Notes: generated by a model not told the origin, from the sequence alone. A stretch of 64,000 nucleotides of DNA from Sphingobacterium sp. FBM7-1 (GCF_020687765.1 NZ_JAJEWJ010000003.1:62001-126000), one strand, 5' to 3'. Shown: positions 1-9,914, counted from the first letter of the stretch. Numbers and translations are program-made.

Positions 1-730
1 TTTTGTCGGTTCCGGCAATAACCTGATCCTTCTCTACATCGTAATCCCACACTTTAATCACGCGATGTCCCTCATATAGCTCCTTTCCCTCATCTGGCGC
101 ATCATTGTGGATCACGTAAGCTTTGCCATCGTCGTCAAAGAATAGCGCTGGATCGATTCCTCCAAAATTGAGTTGAATAGGATCCGACCAATTGCCCTGC
201 AATGGATCTTTGGTCTTGACCACCATATTGCCAATTCCAGAGGCAATCTGCGTCGTAATCATGTAAAACGTATCGTTGTGCGGATTATAAAGGATATCCG
301 GCGCATAGATCCCGGCACTGATACCGGCCGTTCCGACCTTTAGCTGCGATTCTCTATCCAATACATGACCAATCTGCTTCCAGTTCACCAGATCCTTAGA
401 ATGGAAGATAGGCACGCCCGGAAACATGACGAAGGAGGATACTACCAGATAATAGTCATCTCCCTTGCGGGTAATGCTGGGATCAGGATAACATCCCTGT
501 AAGATCGGGCTGTAAAAATGCCCTTCGGGTAAAGGGTTTTCCGCATATATCTTATCGTTGCCCACATATTCGAAGTGCTGAAAAACCGGCTCATTACTAG
601 CCGCGATGTTGGTTTTTTCGTCACCGTTATCTTGGACATGCTGGCACGCAGATAACGTTGCCAACGCAAGCAAGCACGACCACATTCTTGTCACTCTATA
701 TCTACTCTTTCTCACTTTGGTTTGCATCAT
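1..730 (-). CDS. GH43 lipoprotein, beta-xylosidase/arabinofuranosidase type, 3' end outside window
   Basis: About 243 N-terminal residues are visible; the gene continues past the left edge. Translation from the double ATG at 725-730 gives a lipoprotein signal (CLLALATLSAC, lipobox Cys) and then the GH43 five-blade propeller opening: CYPDPSIT with the candidate catalytic base Asp, DDYYLVVSSF, FHSKDLVNW and later GIDPALFFDDDGKAYV with the pKa-modulating Asp. The SSF..FPGVPIFHSKDLVNW block is typical of xylosidase-like GH43 proteins. The catalytic Glu lies beyond the window. It is the last visible gene of the leftward xylan operon, 35 nt after the GH97 gene. Likely role: removing xylose or arabinose from xylo-oligosaccharides at the outer membrane or in the periplasm. 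Family is firm; substrate is inferred from the neighbours. Confidence 0.9.
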   Translation of the reverse strand, partial: MMQTKVRKSRYRVTRMWSCLLALATLSACQHVQDNGDEKTNIAASNEPVFQHFEYVGNDKIYAENPLPEGHFYSPILQGCYPDPSITRKGDDYYLVVSSFVMFPGVPIFHSKDLVNWKQIGHVLDRESQLKVGTAGISAGIYAPDILYNPHNDTFYMITTQIASGIGNMVVKTKDPLQGNWSDPIQLNFGGIDPALFFDDDGKAYVIHNDAPDEGKELYEGHRVIKVWDYDVEKDQVIAGTDK

Positions 731-765
731 ATTTTTAATTTTTGTTTCTTCGATTACTTCGTTCA

Positions 766-2706
766 TTAAAAGATAACAATTCCACCATTTGGCTGAATCG
801 TGACTGCTACTTTGCCTGTTTTATCGATCTGGGCATTCGAGTGAAAGGTCGTGCCATCCACTTTATCGGAAATCAATGTCACTTGTTTATTCCCTAGCAT
901 GGATACATCCAACGTTAATTTTAAGGCCTTATCCTCTGCATTTACACCGGCCACATACCATGTCTCGCCATGTCTGCGGGCAATGACCACATATTTGCCG
1001 GGATAACCCGCTATAAACCTCGTGTCGTCCCAAGTGGTTGGTACGTTTTTCATAAAGTCGATCTCGAAAGCCGGCACATCGGTTAAGTTATTCGGCGTTA
1101 ACGCGAACGGTTGAACGGGATTTTGAAACAGAACGGCCGTAGCTAGCTGGAAAGCATCCGTAGTTAAACGCTTATTTCTATCCTTATTTTCCTTCGTGAG
1201 GTATTTATTCAGCAAAACACCACCGAACTCCATACTGCCTACCGTATTGCGCATAAAAGGATGCAACGTCGCGTAAAACGCTTCATTATCCCGCGCATGT
1301 TGCGAGAAAATCAGCATTTCTGACGCCAATACCGCTTCACTTCCAACGTAATTGGGATACATCCGTTCCCAGCCTCTCGGCAGTGTTGCCCCATGGAAAA
1401 AGACCATCAGTCCATAATCGTTGGCATCGGAAAGAATATCTTCATACAACCGCATAGTCTCCTGCTTATCACCGCCCAAAAAGTCAACTTTCATCCCTTT
1501 TACCCCGATCGATTGCAACCATTTCATCTCTTTCTTACGTACGATCGACGTATTCATTTTATTCCGAGGGCCTTGCGGAGCATCGTTAAACGCGCCATTC
1601 GAATTGTACCACAACAACACGTCTACATTTTTTGAACGAGCATAATCGACTAAGTCTTTCATCCGGTCATACCCAATTTGCTCATCCCAAAAGGCATCTA
1701 CCAAGATGAATTCATATCCCAACTCGGACGCGAGATCGATATACGTTACCTGATCTTTCCAATTCATACTTTGATCTTGCCACACAATCCAGCTCCACGT
1801 CGATTTACCAAACGTATAATCCTTAGACGCTTCATATAATGGCTCTACCACATCAAATGGTATCGTCGTTTCGATAATCGGTTGTAAATCGCCACCCACT
1901 GTAATTGTCCGCCACGGCGTAACGCCAGGTAGACTTAACGCTGCTCCGGTACTCCCGAACCCATTATTCTGCGCCATTTGCGGATAAGCAACATGGAAAA
2001 CACCATCTTCTGATATTTCGCTGAGGTGGGAAGCACAGTACAAGCTACTGACACCGGTTTCGGAAAGCAGCGCCCAGCCGTCTTCACCTATCTTAAATAA
2101 GGCAGGGAAAACGAAACCGTATTCACTTTTAGCTTTCGCGATAGGAGCATCTACCCTATAACCACTTTCATAACTGGGTGCTGTCCGTGCAAATGCGGTC
2201 ATCGGTGTCATCATGTTCGACAAAAATGATGTCGTCTGGGCCGGAAACCGGTAACCTGTAATCTCCTCCTCTACCACAACACTCCGGCGTTCTCCCCAAA
2301 TCGGGAGTTCATACCGAAAGGCGATGTCATTGTCGCTTACCTGAAACACCACCGACATCCTTTTTTTGTCGGCATTCTCCACGGTTAACGTCAAGACATT
2401 TGCGTGATACGCTACATGTGAAGTCTTGATTCGATCTTGCTGATATTCTTTTTCAATTTTACCTGTATTTACAGCAACGATATGCAAATTGTCCGTAAAA
2501 TCACCTTCGTTTGTTTTCAGTCCTAACGGCGATTTTTCAAGAATGATTTTCCCTTTATACCCCACTGTGTAAACAAGACGTCCGTCATCAATGAAACAGG
2601 AAATCGAAAGGTTTTTATCCGGGCTATCCATCGGCACTTCCTGTGCGAACAATCGTCCTACAAAGACTATCATTAAAGAACAAAAGAAAAAACGCGTAAA
2701 AGACAT
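766..2706 (-). CDS. GH97 alpha-glycosidase, probably retaining (alpha-galactosidase-like)
   Basis: A 646-residue protein with a signal peptide ending FVGRLFAQ, a GH97 N-terminal beta-sandwich (about 25-280), a TIM barrel (about 285-550) with STWSWIVWQDQ and GYEFILVDAFWDE, and a C-terminal beta domain. GH97 has inverting members (SusB type, Glu base) and retaining members (Asp nucleophile on a barrel strand). Here the strand reads GVKGMKVDFLGG with Asp408, and Glu457 lies in GSEAVLASEM. This arrangement resembles the retaining alpha-galactosidase branch; that subtype call is inference. The start is 2 nt after the GH30 stop, so it is translated within the xylan operon. In a glucuronoxylan locus it could remove alpha-galactose from side chains. 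An alpha-glucosidase remains possible. Confidence 0.9.
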   Translation of the reverse strand: MSFTRFFFCSLMIVFVGRLFAQEVPMDSPDKNLSISCFIDDGRLVYTVGYKGKIILEKSPLGLKTNEGDFTDNLHIVAVNTGKIEKEYQQDRIKTSHVAYHANVLTLTVENADKKRMSVVFQVSDNDIAFRYELPIWGERRSVVVEEEITGYRFPAQTTSFLSNMMTPMTAFARTAPSYESGYRVDAPIAKAKSEYGFVFPALFKIGEDGWALLSETGVSSLYCASHLSEISEDGVFHVAYPQMAQNNGFGSTGAALSLPGVTPWRTITVGGDLQPIIETTIPFDVVEPLYEASKDYTFGKSTWSWIVWQDQSMNWKDQVTYIDLASELGYEFILVDAFWDEQIGYDRMKDLVDYARSKNVDVLLWYNSNGAFNDAPQGPRNKMNTSIVRKKEMKWLQSIGVKGMKVDFLGGDKQETMRLYEDILSDANDYGLMVFFHGATLPRGWERMYPNYVGSEAVLASEMLIFSQHARDNEAFYATLHPFMRNTVGSMEFGGVLLNKYLTKENKDRNKRLTTDAFQLATAVLFQNPVQPFALTPNNLTDVPAFEIDFMKNVPTTWDDTRFIAGYPGKYVVIARRHGETWYVAGVNAEDKALKLTLDVSMLGNKQVTLISDKVDGTTFHSNAQIDKTGKVAVTIQPNGGIVIF

Positions 2707-2708
2707 AT

Positions 2709-4256
2709 TTATTTTAATAATTTAATGGAAATAATTGATTTCGCTCCTACATTAATCACAACAGATTTTTTATCTGCTGATAAAGCAACATGCTTGTCTA
2801 CCATCGTAGTTTCCGCCGTACTCTCGATCGCTTCTACCCGAGATACGTCAACTGGTAAAGCGAATTGTAAGCCACCCAAATGCGTCTCCGCGCTGTTCTG
2901 TAACACGAGCGTAAAGTCATGCTCACCCTCATAAGCTGTTAACAAAAAGTCGTTGTTTCCGGCAATTCTATCTATACCGATGCGTTGGCGCCCGGTAGCA
3001 TATTGCGCGTAGTGTGCCGTAATTGTCGATCTCGGCAACAACTGCCCAACGGTCGTTCCCTGATCTCCATCACCAAGCATGCTGTAATAACGTTTCAAGT
3101 ACCAATAGATGTAAGCATTGAAGTTAGCATCCATGCAGCCGTAAATCTCCTCGCCCACCATCAACGCTTGATCCCACGACCAATCGTTCGAGCTATTGGT
3201 ATTGTGCAGATGCTCGGTCATCCAGATTTCTTTACCATGTTGTCGAGCCAAAGGGTAATCACCGAGCCCGCCGCCATATAAATGCGTTCCAACAATGTCT
3301 AGATGTTGAACGGCAACAGCATCGTTTAAAACCGGATCGGTAAATTCCTTTTTAAAATTAACCGCTTCCGCTGCGATCACTTTAACCTTTATCCCTTGGG
3401 CATAATCTTTCATAAAAGCCAAGATCTGTTCGGGCGTCCATACACAAGCATCGTACTCGGGATCCCAATCCGGTTCGTTTTGAATAGATACAGCTTCAAT
3501 GGTAACGCCATTATCAGCCATATAGTCAACAAAAGCGTTTAAATGATCTACATAGTCTTGGTAAAACTCCGGCAACAAATATCCGCCGTTTCCGCCAGCC
3601 TGCTGCTTACTGCTCTTCATATGAGCCGGCGGAGTCCAAGGGGAGCCGAAAATACGTGCGCCTAAAGACTGGGCTTTTTTAGCTATCGCCAAGTCTCTAT
3701 CCCATTGTGCTGGGTCAGCATATATCATCATGCGCAGCATCTTAAAGCCTAACCCACCCTCGCCGTACAAAACGGTGATATCCTCTTCTGTCAACTGATT
3801 ACCCCCTAACCATATCGCGGGGTTTAACATCCCACCAAAACCAGTGATATGTTGGTATTTCAAAGCCGGATTCACTACTAATGTAACAGGAGGTTTGGAC
3901 GATTGAACAACGGTGATTTGCTGCTCAGCACCAGTCGTCCGATCTCTTATCGTAAGCTCCTGGGTGCGTTCTTCTCCCGTCGTGTTCTCTGCATAAGTAA
4001 ATTGGATGCGGGTAGTACTAGCGTGGGTTAAACTTCCCCCCTGACGAAAAGTAAAATCCGACAAAAATCCGTCTGCAGTTTCCAATTCCCATTCAGTGAA
4101 TGCCCAACGAACAGCGAACTCAGCCTTCCCGGCACTGTGCGTCAAAACAATCTCATCTTCCGATACCTCGACAGATGGAGCCATAGTTCCTTCTTCTTTC
4201 TTACACCCTAAAAAAAGCAAAGGCAGTAAGAAAATCATAAAAATAGATCTATTCAT
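2709..4256 (-). CDS. BACON-GH30 glucuronoxylanase-like lipoprotein
   Basis: A 515-residue lipoprotein (LLPLLFLGCKKEEG). Residues about 27-125 form a BACON-like beta domain often found between lipid anchor and enzyme in Bacteroidota. Residues about 130-515 form a GH30 barrel plus side beta-domain: QHITGFGGMLNPAIW, LGFKMLRMMI, GARIFGSPWTPPAHMK, acid/base Glu261 in IQNEPDW and nucleophile Glu348 in IWMTEHL. Bacterial GH30_8 enzymes cut xylan at positions set by methylglucuronic acid side chains, which fits two alpha-glucuronidase genes in the same operon. Subfamily assignment is inference; a GH30 acting on other xylan forms is possible. It starts 18 nt after the GH67 stop. Confidence 0.88.
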   Translation of the reverse strand: MNRSIFMIFLLPLLFLGCKKEEGTMAPSVEVSEDEIVLTHSAGKAEFAVRWAFTEWELETADGFLSDFTFRQGGSLTHASTTRIQFTYAENTTGEERTQELTIRDRTTGAEQQITVVQSSKPPVTLVVNPALKYQHITGFGGMLNPAIWLGGNQLTEEDITVLYGEGGLGFKMLRMMIYADPAQWDRDLAIAKKAQSLGARIFGSPWTPPAHMKSSKQQAGGNGGYLLPEFYQDYVDHLNAFVDYMADNGVTIEAVSIQNEPDWDPEYDACVWTPEQILAFMKDYAQGIKVKVIAAEAVNFKKEFTDPVLNDAVAVQHLDIVGTHLYGGGLGDYPLARQHGKEIWMTEHLHNTNSSNDWSWDQALMVGEEIYGCMDANFNAYIYWYLKRYYSMLGDGDQGTTVGQLLPRSTITAHYAQYATGRQRIGIDRIAGNNDFLLTAYEGEHDFTLVLQNSAETHLGGLQFALPVDVSRVEAIESTAETTMVDKHVALSADKKSVVINVGAKSIISIKLLK

Positions 4257-4274
4257 TTTAGGTTTATACGTAGA

Positions 4275-6323
4275 TTAATTATGATGCTTCATATCCAGTT
4301 TAATTTTCTTCAATTCTTCCAATTCGTGAACCGGTCGCTCCAATTCATATGGAATCGGCATTTTCGAGAATGTTTGGAAATACAATAAACAAGCGTCTTT
4401 CCACCAAACCGCATCTTTCGCTTGAATTTTCAGCTTAGCCTGTACCTCATTAAATCGCTGCGTGTCTAGATAAGGTTCCAATTTATCCCAGGCTTTTTGA
4501 AATTCCCGTACCTCCTGCACACCTCGGTCATAGTGAAAACAAAGTTCCGCCCATAGCGTACGTCCGCTTTTCATGCTATGCGTCCACGGCACGTGATGAA
4601 ACCATAGCAACAGGTTTTCCGGACAGCTGGCAATATTTCCATATATGCTATCCAAAGGCCGATAATACTGAGACACCGCATTACTCCCCGCAGTGGTACG
4701 ATCAAAACCTAAACCGATCGTATCCGCATTATGGTAATACCAAGGCATCCAGTCGGGTCTACCACCTTTTCGGTCGCCCCAAGGTTCCGGACCATAATGG
4801 TGATCGAAGGCGAAAATATGATGTAAGCCCAAGGGCATCATATAGTCCACAACCGCTTCACGGGAGTCCATCATGATCCGACGCACCTGCGTAACGAAAT
4901 CAGCCTCATTTGTGAAGGTTTGCCGAATCCATTCGTTGGCGATATCTTCGGATAATAACTGATGGTTCCACGCCAAACGTCCAAACGCATACCAGTTTGC
5001 CTGCGCAAAATGATGTCCTGTCCAATTCGTGTCCTCACCGATATTAGCCACGGCCGAAACCGCTGTTTTTCCACCACTAAAAAGACTTCCATCCGTTATG
5101 CGTGCCACGGTACTCCCTTTTCCTTCGCTATACGTATCCGCATCCAACGTTTCCTTAAACAAGGGTGCTAGATAAGCTAAGTGATTCGAAAAGCCCAGAT
5201 ATTCTTGCGTGATCTGAAATTCAATCATTTGTGCCGTATTCTTCATCGCGCCAAAGAGCGGTGTAAACGGCTCTCTCGGTTGGAAATCCACCGGTCCGTT
5301 TTTGATCTGAATAATGACGTTATCCCGAAACTCGCCGTCTAACGGCACAAACTCCTGATAGGCCTGCTTGGCACGGTCCTCTTCCGTAGGACTGTAAACA
5401 AACGCACGCCACATCACCAAACCACCATAGGGTTTTAAAGCATCCGCCAGCATGTTCGCACCATCGGCATGGGTACGTCCGTAATCCTGTGGCCCTGGTT
5501 GGCCTTCTGAATTCGCTTTAACCAAAAACCCTCCAAAATCGGGGATTTGCTGATAGATTTCTTTGACTTTCGTTTTCCACCACTCTTGCACCTCTTTGCG
5601 CAAGGGATCCGAATCTGGCAGACCATCCAACACTTTCGGCGAAGAAAAATTGGCCGATAAATATACCCGAATACCATATTTCCGGAAGATATCGGCCAAC
5701 GCCTTCACCTTGCGTATATAATCACTGGTCAGTATTTGTGGTGATGCATTCACGTTGTTCAGTACCGTCGCGTTGATACCTATAGAAGCATTCGCCCGCG
5801 CATACTGTTCGTATCTGGGCGACAGCTTATTGGGGAGTTCATCCCATCTCCAGAGCGAATAACCTGCATAACCCCGTTCTACCGTTCGATCTAAATTATC
5901 CCAATGGTTCAATATACGAACGTCATAATCCGGAATCTCTTCGATATGCAAATGCCGCATATCTGCTTTGGTTTCCTGAAGCCGCAGCAAATGATACGCG
6001 CCATACAATAGACCGATAGGCTCAGCGGCGGTCAAATAAACTGTAGAGGCGTCACCTTTAATCTGATAACCTTCTTTTAACCTTCCTTCCCTTTTATCCA
6101 GCCTCATCTCGACCGATGGCCCGCTCCAATATGTATCCAGCTCCTGCTTCGCCAGGAGGGCGGTTTCATGCTTAATCGCCAAACGAATGTCCCGTTGCTT
6201 TTTAATTTGCGCATCCACCGGTTTGTAACGCAACCACAATTGGCTCCCATCTTCCGCAAACCCGAAAAATGGCAGTAGAAAGATAAAATAGAAGAAAAAC
6301 TTTTTGATAGGCAACATCATCAT
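4275..6323 (-). CDS. aguA: GH67 alpha-glucuronidase
   Basis: A 682-residue exported enzyme (signal peptide ending LLPFFGFAEDG) of normal GH67 length. It has the N-terminal domain (about 25-145), then the barrel with RILNHWDNLDRTVERGYAG, GFLVKANSEGQPGPQDYGRT, DGEFRDNVIIQIKNGPVDFQ and IEFQITQEYLGFSNH, which carry the conserved acidic catalytic residues, and a helical C-terminal domain. GH67 enzymes release (methyl)glucuronic acid from the non-reducing-end xylose of short xylo-oligosaccharides, so it acts after the endoxylanases, probably in the periplasm. Three consecutive ATG codons stand at the start (6315-6323); the outermost is used. The gap to the GH43 stop upstream is 9 nt, consistent with one transcript. 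Confidence 0.95.
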   Translation of the reverse strand: MMMLPIKKFFFYFIFLLPFFGFAEDGSQLWLRYKPVDAQIKKQRDIRLAIKHETALLAKQELDTYWSGPSVEMRLDKREGRLKEGYQIKGDASTVYLTAAEPIGLLYGAYHLLRLQETKADMRHLHIEEIPDYDVRILNHWDNLDRTVERGYAGYSLWRWDELPNKLSPRYEQYARANASIGINATVLNNVNASPQILTSDYIRKVKALADIFRKYGIRVYLSANFSSPKVLDGLPDSDPLRKEVQEWWKTKVKEIYQQIPDFGGFLVKANSEGQPGPQDYGRTHADGANMLADALKPYGGLVMWRAFVYSPTEEDRAKQAYQEFVPLDGEFRDNVIIQIKNGPVDFQPREPFTPLFGAMKNTAQMIEFQITQEYLGFSNHLAYLAPLFKETLDADTYSEGKGSTVARITDGSLFSGGKTAVSAVANIGEDTNWTGHHFAQANWYAFGRLAWNHQLLSEDIANEWIRQTFTNEADFVTQVRRIMMDSREAVVDYMMPLGLHHIFAFDHHYGPEPWGDRKGGRPDWMPWYYHNADTIGLGFDRTTAGSNAVSQYYRPLDSIYGNIASCPENLLLWFHHVPWTHSMKSGRTLWAELCFHYDRGVQEVREFQKAWDKLEPYLDTQRFNEVQAKLKIQAKDAVWWKDACLLYFQTFSKMPIPYELERPVHELEELKKIKLDMKHHN

Positions 6324-6332
6324 TTGTTTATT

Positions 6333-7295
6333 TTACTGTCCAGCTATCGTCTTGATAGCACCATTTTCATCATATTCCAATTCGACCATCTTCATGCTTC
6401 GCAACCAAGTCTTCCCGCCCGATGGTACCGCGTCATGATAAAATAGGTACCACTTATTCTTAAATTCCAGAATGCTATGGTGTGTCGTCCAGCCTACGAC
6501 GGGCGTCATGATCACCCCTTGGTAGGTAAACGGCCCATAGGGATTATCGCCAATAGCATAACACAACAAGTGGGTGTCACCGGTAGAGTATGAAAAGTAA
6601 TATTTTCCTCCGTATTTATGTACCCAAGATGCTTCAAAAAACCGACGTTCGGTATCACCTTGTTTCAGGGGATTTCCCTCTTCATCGAGTAAAAGCACGT
6701 CACGAGGTGCTTCTGCAAACTCCAACATATTATCCTGTAGCTTTACTATTTTCGGACAAAGTGCCGGTTCGTGAAAATGCGGTAATTCGCAAGGTGGCAC
6801 GAGTTTATTGTTTCTGTAAAACTGCAATTGCCCTCCCCAAATGCCGCCGAAATACATATAATACACCCCGTTATCTTCGAACACGCATGGATCAATACTA
6901 TAACTGCCCTTTATCGGGTTTTCTTCCGGAACAAAAGGTCCTTCCGGCCGATCGCTAATAGCCACTCCGATACGAAAAATATCGTTCTGGTCTTTTAGGG
7001 GGAAGTACATATAATACTTGCCATCCTTATGAGCCACATCGGAATCCCAAAGCTGTCGGCCTGCCCAAGGAATATCCTCGGTAGTAAGTACAACTCCATG
7101 ATCGACCACCTCCGCGTCGGGGTCGTCCATCGAAAAAACGTGATAATCCCGCATATTGAAATGGTCTCCATTATCGTTTTCAGGCACACCACTTTCCCAA
7201 TCGTGTGACGGATATATATAAATTTTATCTTCAAATACATGTGCAGACGGATCCGCCATGTAGCCGTTCGGAAATAAATATCTAGAAGTTTTCAT
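6333..7295 (-). CDS. GH43 beta-xylosidase/arabinofuranosidase, no signal peptide
   Basis: A 320-residue GH43 protein starting at the ATG at 7293-7295 (MKTSRYLFPNGYMADPS). The frame is open further upstream, but that extension lies inside the GH10 gene and has no family similarity, so it is left out. Catalytic candidates: Asp in MADPSAHV (base), Asp in SIDPCVF (pKa modulator) and Glu in FFEASWVHK (acid). DTHLLCYAIGDNPYGPF and TTHHSILEFKNKWYLFYHD are typical of GH43 xylosidases. No signal peptide or lipobox is visible, so it is probably cytoplasmic and acts on xylo-oligosaccharides brought in by the GPH transporter two genes upstream. It starts 19 nt after the GH10 stop. Confidence 0.92.
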   Translation of the reverse strand: MKTSRYLFPNGYMADPSAHVFEDKIYIYPSHDWESGVPENDNGDHFNMRDYHVFSMDDPDAEVVDHGVVLTTEDIPWAGRQLWDSDVAHKDGKYYMYFPLKDQNDIFRIGVAISDRPEGPFVPEENPIKGSYSIDPCVFEDNGVYYMYFGGIWGGQLQFYRNNKLVPPCELPHFHEPALCPKIVKLQDNMLEFAEAPRDVLLLDEEGNPLKQGDTERRFFEASWVHKYGGKYYFSYSTGDTHLLCYAIGDNPYGPFTYQGVIMTPVVGWTTHHSILEFKNKWYLFYHDAVPSGGKTWLRSMKMVELEYDENGAIKTIAGQ

Positions 7296-7314
7296 ATTAA
7301 AAAGATAACGTGCA

Positions 7315-8454
7315 TTATTTTTTTGCCAATTCGATAATATCAGCAACAAAAGGTTTGGGTTCGTAATTACGATCAAACAACAAAGGATAATCCGTACGTC
7401 CCTCGATCGGCCAGTCATTTTTCCAAGAGTCTCCGTCACCTACACCCCATAGTGTTACCCGGCTAATCTTATCTTGGTGCTTGAGGTATAAAGCAAAGAA
7501 ATCAAGATAACGTTGCCCCAGCTCATCCATCTTACCTTCCGGCAAGCCGTCCTGATAAGGATCTAGGGTTTCCTTATACGCAGTCGTATCAGTCAATTCT
7601 GCTCCGACGTGGCGCCTAGCGTGTGGCAGAACCGAAATATCCATCTCCGTCACCATGACTTTTACACCCAAAGCAGCAAAATCGATTATAGACTGTTCTG
7701 TTTCCTCCAAGGAAGCATGGGCTAGTCCATGATGCTCTTGCATACCTATACCATCGATTTTTATACCTGCATCGATCATTTTACGAACCATGTCCACAAT
7801 GCCTTTGCGCTTAGCAGGAATGGCCGTAGAATAATCGTTATAGTACAATTCAACCTCCGGATCAGCCTCTCGTGCAAATTGAAAAGCTAAAGGAATAAAT
7901 TCCTCTCCGATAATCTCGTAAAATTTACTTTGACGATATTCCCCGTTATCGAGGATCGCTTCGTTAACCACATCCCAACCATGAATACGTCCTTTGTAGC
8001 GGGAAACGATCGTATGAATGTGGTTTCGCATGCGTTCAATCAACACCTCACGCGAGACATCTTTCCCCGCTTTGTCCGTAAAAAACCATCGTGGCGCCTG
8101 CGAATGCCATATTAACGTGTGTCCGACAAGATGCATATCATGCTTTTCACCGTATGCGACAAATTGGTCGGCATCTTCAAAATAGAACTCCCCTTCTCGC
8201 GGCTGCATAAACATGCTCTTCATACAATTTTCGGCTACAATCGAATTAAATTGTTGCTCAATGACTTGTCCAGCGGCAGGGTTACGTTCCCAAACCTGAT
8301 CCAGGTTTAAAGCCGTACCGATGTAAAATCGATCGGCATACGCTTCCTTAAACGTTGCTGTATTCTTCGTCTCGATTACTTGAGAATTCGTTGATGCACA
8401 GCCAATACTCCACGTAGCTATTCCAGCTAAAATTACCGTCTTTATTATATTCAT
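7315..8454 (-). CDS. GH10 endo-1,4-beta-xylanase lipoprotein
   Basis: A 379-residue lipoprotein xylanase. The start chosen is the ATG at 8452-8454, giving MNIIKTVILAGIATWSIGCAS with a clear lipobox; an upstream extension would overlap the transporter gene. The GH10 barrel covers residues about 35-379: FNSIVAENCMKSMFMQPREG, HLVGHTLIWHSQAPRW, acid/base Glu165 in GWDVVNEAIL, DGIGMQEHH and nucleophile Glu270 in VMVTEMDIS. It cleaves the xylan backbone, probably at the cell surface or in the periplasm. There is no carbohydrate-binding insert of the PUL-surface kind, so it is a compact single-domain enzyme. It starts 22 nt after the transporter stop. Confidence 0.95.
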   Translation of the reverse strand: MNIIKTVILAGIATWSIGCASTNSQVIETKNTATFKEAYADRFYIGTALNLDQVWERNPAAGQVIEQQFNSIVAENCMKSMFMQPREGEFYFEDADQFVAYGEKHDMHLVGHTLIWHSQAPRWFFTDKAGKDVSREVLIERMRNHIHTIVSRYKGRIHGWDVVNEAILDNGEYRQSKFYEIIGEEFIPLAFQFAREADPEVELYYNDYSTAIPAKRKGIVDMVRKMIDAGIKIDGIGMQEHHGLAHASLEETEQSIIDFAALGVKVMVTEMDISVLPHARRHVGAELTDTTAYKETLDPYQDGLPEGKMDELGQRYLDFFALYLKHQDKISRVTLWGVGDGDSWKNDWPIEGRTDYPLLFDRNYEPKPFVADIIELAKK

Positions 8455-8476
8455 GTTCCTATTGATATTTTCGTTT

Positions 8477-9889
8477 TTAATTTTTGTGTCTATTTTCAAT
8501 TTCATGATTGATCTTATTGATAAGATCATCCTCTAGTTTATACCGCGAAATAATAAACATGGCGACAATCAGTAAGATAGCCGGGATAATAGCGACAAGC
8601 CATAGAATCCCCTGTTCAGCGAAAGCAGATTGAGACAATGTATTATCCTTATCGAAACCGACGTAAGCGAGCACCAAACCGGGCACCACACCTCCCAACG
8701 CCATTCCTGCCTTATAAAAAATTCCGGTTAATGCATTGACGATACCCGAAATCCGCTTTCCAGTCGCGTGCTCACCATACGATATAACCTCCGGCACCAA
8801 GGCCCACATATAGCCGGTAGCGACGATAATACCGGTTGATTTTACAAATTGCGCTGTTAACACCAGCCATATCTGTGTTTTCAATGCAGGAATTACAGAG
8901 ATAACGTACAGCATGATCATGCCTACGACAGCAATCGTCAGGAATACATAAAACATCTGCTTTTTTCCAATTGCCCGTTTGATAGCCGGTACTAAAGGCA
9001 TAAAAATAAATGCGGGGATTGAGCCGAGCGCCATAAAGTAGGGCAACATCTCGGGCGCCTGCACATTATAAATCATATAGTACGAGCCCGCCGAATTTCC
9101 GATGGCCATCATCGCAAAGGCCGTGATAAAAAAGAAAGCCAATACACGCAGCGGACCATTATGTCTAAATTCTACCCACAAGTCAGACACCTGCACTTTT
9201 TCGGTATCTTTTTCATCCATAACTACCCGTTCTTTGGTTTGCGTATAACAAAACAGTAGCAAAGCCAATCCTACAAGCGCATAGATCGTCATGGTGATAA
9301 ACCAGGCCTCACCAGATTCGCGGGAGTTAATCTTCCCATCCGGCGAAAAATATTGTACCATAATCGGCACGCCATAACCTACCGCAAGACCACCAAGATT
9401 AGCCATAAACATACGGGCGGAAGTCAACTTTGTGATCTCGTCCGTGTCCCGCGTTAAAGAGGCGTTGAGGGCACCATAAGGAACATTGATTAGCGTGTAG
9501 AGCATAGACAGTCCAACATAAGTCACATAAGCATATACAAGCGAGCCGGAAAATCCGTTCCAGAAACAAAGAATAGCGAATCCAGTGAGTGGTATCCCAC
9601 CCAAAACAAGGTAAGATCGGTATTTCCCCATTTTCGGGGTACGCTTATCAACAAAAGCTCCTACAATCGGATCCCAAATTACATCCACGATCCGTACTAC
9701 CAAGAACATCACTCCAGCTGCAGCCGCAGAAATACCGAAGACATTGGTGTAAAAAATAAGCAAGTACATCGACACCGTCTGGTAAATAAGATTCTGCGCC
9801 AGATCACCAGATCCAAAACCAATACGTTGCACATGGGAAAGCTTATAAAAGCCTTTTGATTCGTTTACCAAACGTGTTTCTGCGTTCAT
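8477..9889 (-). CDS. GPH-family oligosaccharide:cation symporter
   Basis: A 470-residue inner-membrane protein with about 12 hydrophobic helices, of the glycoside-pentoside-hexuronide (GPH, MelB/XynP-like) group of the major facilitator superfamily. Visible signatures: RIGFGSGDLAQNLIYQ at the N-terminus, RIVDVIWDPIVGAFVDK (the GPH Asp-rich helix II loop) and PKMGKYRSYLVLGG. Family members carry melibiose, xylosides or glucuronides with Na+ or H+. Its place between the GH115 and GH10 genes points to uptake of xylobiose, xylotriose or aldouronates from periplasm to cytoplasm, in agreement with the signal-less GH43 downstream. The exact substrate cannot be read from the sequence. Confidence 0.88.
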   Translation of the reverse strand: MNAETRLVNESKGFYKLSHVQRIGFGSGDLAQNLIYQTVSMYLLIFYTNVFGISAAAAGVMFLVVRIVDVIWDPIVGAFVDKRTPKMGKYRSYLVLGGIPLTGFAILCFWNGFSGSLVYAYVTYVGLSMLYTLINVPYGALNASLTRDTDEITKLTSARMFMANLGGLAVGYGVPIMVQYFSPDGKINSRESGEAWFITMTIYALVGLALLLFCYTQTKERVVMDEKDTEKVQVSDLWVEFRHNGPLRVLAFFFITAFAMMAIGNSAGSYYMIYNVQAPEMLPYFMALGSIPAFIFMPLVPAIKRAIGKKQMFYVFLTIAVVGMIMLYVISVIPALKTQIWLVLTAQFVKSTGIIVATGYMWALVPEVISYGEHATGKRISGIVNALTGIFYKAGMALGGVVPGLVLAYVGFDKDNTLSQSAFAEQGILWLVAIIPAILLIVAMFIISRYKLEDDLINKINHEIENRHKN

Positions 9890-9914
9890 TATATAAAAGG
9901 GTCAAAGTTTTAAG

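Noticed and set aside
6333..7439. Longer GH43 start at 7439
   Set aside because: The added N-terminus lies inside the GH10 gene, lacks GH43 similarity, and the ATG at 7295 gives the standard start.
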